64,000 nucleotides of DNA from Thermococcus sp. Bubb.Bath (GTDB taxonomy: Archaea > Methanobacteriota_B > Thermococci > Thermococcales > Thermococcaceae). Shown here piece after piece: positions 63,908 through 64,000 of the stretch. A program made the position numbers and the translations under genes. Each line of letters opens with the position of its first letter. Within the stretch, counting starts at the first letter, position 1. The notes under the pieces are model-generated. The model did no database searches. It saw nothing but the letters and a program-made list of their open reading frames with translations, and was not told the origin of the DNA. The stretch lies in the NCBI RefSeq assembly GCF_012027595.1, contig NZ_SNUR01000005.1:58638-122637 (forward strand), given 5' to 3'.

Positions 63908-64000
63908 GTACGGCGGTCAGGGCGGCGGGGCCACACCCGGTCTCGTTTCGACCCCGGAAGTTAAGCCCGCCAGCGATCCCGGCAGTACTGCCCTCCGAGA
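63908..64000 (+). rRNA. 5S ribosomal RNA, 3' end outside window
   Basis: TACGGCGGTCA and the central CACACCCGG, CCCCGGAAGTTAAGCCC, and AGCGATCCCGG blocks are the conserved archaeal 5S core. The gene runs past the window edge (about 93 of ~120 bases seen). It is not linked to 16S/23S here and has its own promoter. Confidence 0.9.

Overview
The window looks like a piece of a Thermococcus-type chromosome (Euryarchaeota, Thermococcales). Indicators are short intergenic gaps, ATGA-type gene overlaps, GGTG/GGAGG ribosome-binding sites, A/T-rich TATA boxes about 25 bases before genes, and family content: archaeosine tRNA transglycosylase, Trm1, archaeal HMG-CoA reductase, DUF257, a CGP-CTERM surface protein, split glycine decarboxylase and archaeal DacZ. 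Species cannot be named from the sequence alone.

Layout. 1-4.2 kb: two polytopic membrane proteins of glycosyltransferase-C type, the first cut by the window edge. 4.3-7.7 kb: a HEAT-like protein and two paralogous lipoproteins. 7.8-16.4 kb: a glycerol / glycerophosphodiester catabolic island with a three-subunit glycerol-3-phosphate dehydrogenase, glycerol kinase (frameshifted here), two glycerophosphodiesterases, an MFS carrier and a membrane-anchored hydrolase. 17-20 kb: a candidate C/D sRNA and gcvPA/gcvPB. 20-22.7 kb: a broken DOMON lipoprotein, tRNA-Ser, tRNA-Cys, a DEAD-box helicase and tRNA-Lys. 22.7-28.9 kb: an AIR-synthase-like/PP-loop pair, feoABC with DtxR-like operator dyads, and a sugar-phosphate nucleotidylyltransferase. 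29-33.1 kb: an unrecognised ABC-exporter-like cluster whose permease is frameshifted. 33.1-36.9 kb: diadenylate cyclase, UbiX, an Lrp-like regulator, a CYTH protein and a YchF GTPase. 37-40 kb: a giant surface protein with PEGA repeats. 40-45 kb: a RecA-fold protein without Walker A, Trm1, a degenerate phosphoesterase and an RNA m5C methyltransferase. 45-49 kb: a lipoprotein with an in-frame TAG, argF, and thyX carrying a large LAGLIDADG insertion. 50-56 kb: pheS and pheT separated by a toxin-antitoxin-like pair, an HEPN/MNT pair, and a decayed PIN toxin next to an intact antitoxin. 56-64 kb: threonine dehydrogenase, TRAM protein, ParA-like ATPase, HMG-CoA reductase, phosphate permease, TgtA, cis-prenyltransferase, gamma-carbonic-anhydrase-like protein and the start of a 5S rRNA gene.

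Themes. The glycerol island would convert lipid-derived glycerophosphodiesters and glycerol to sn-glycerol-3-phosphate and then DHAP. Because archaeal lipids use glycerol-1-phosphate, this is most likely scavenging. Five genes are interrupted by single-base indels or a stop, so either decay is active or the assembly holds errors. The most unusual item is thyX: its catalytic signature is followed directly by about 300 in-frame residues carrying an HTH and two LAGLIDADG motifs, with no visible intein splicing motifs.
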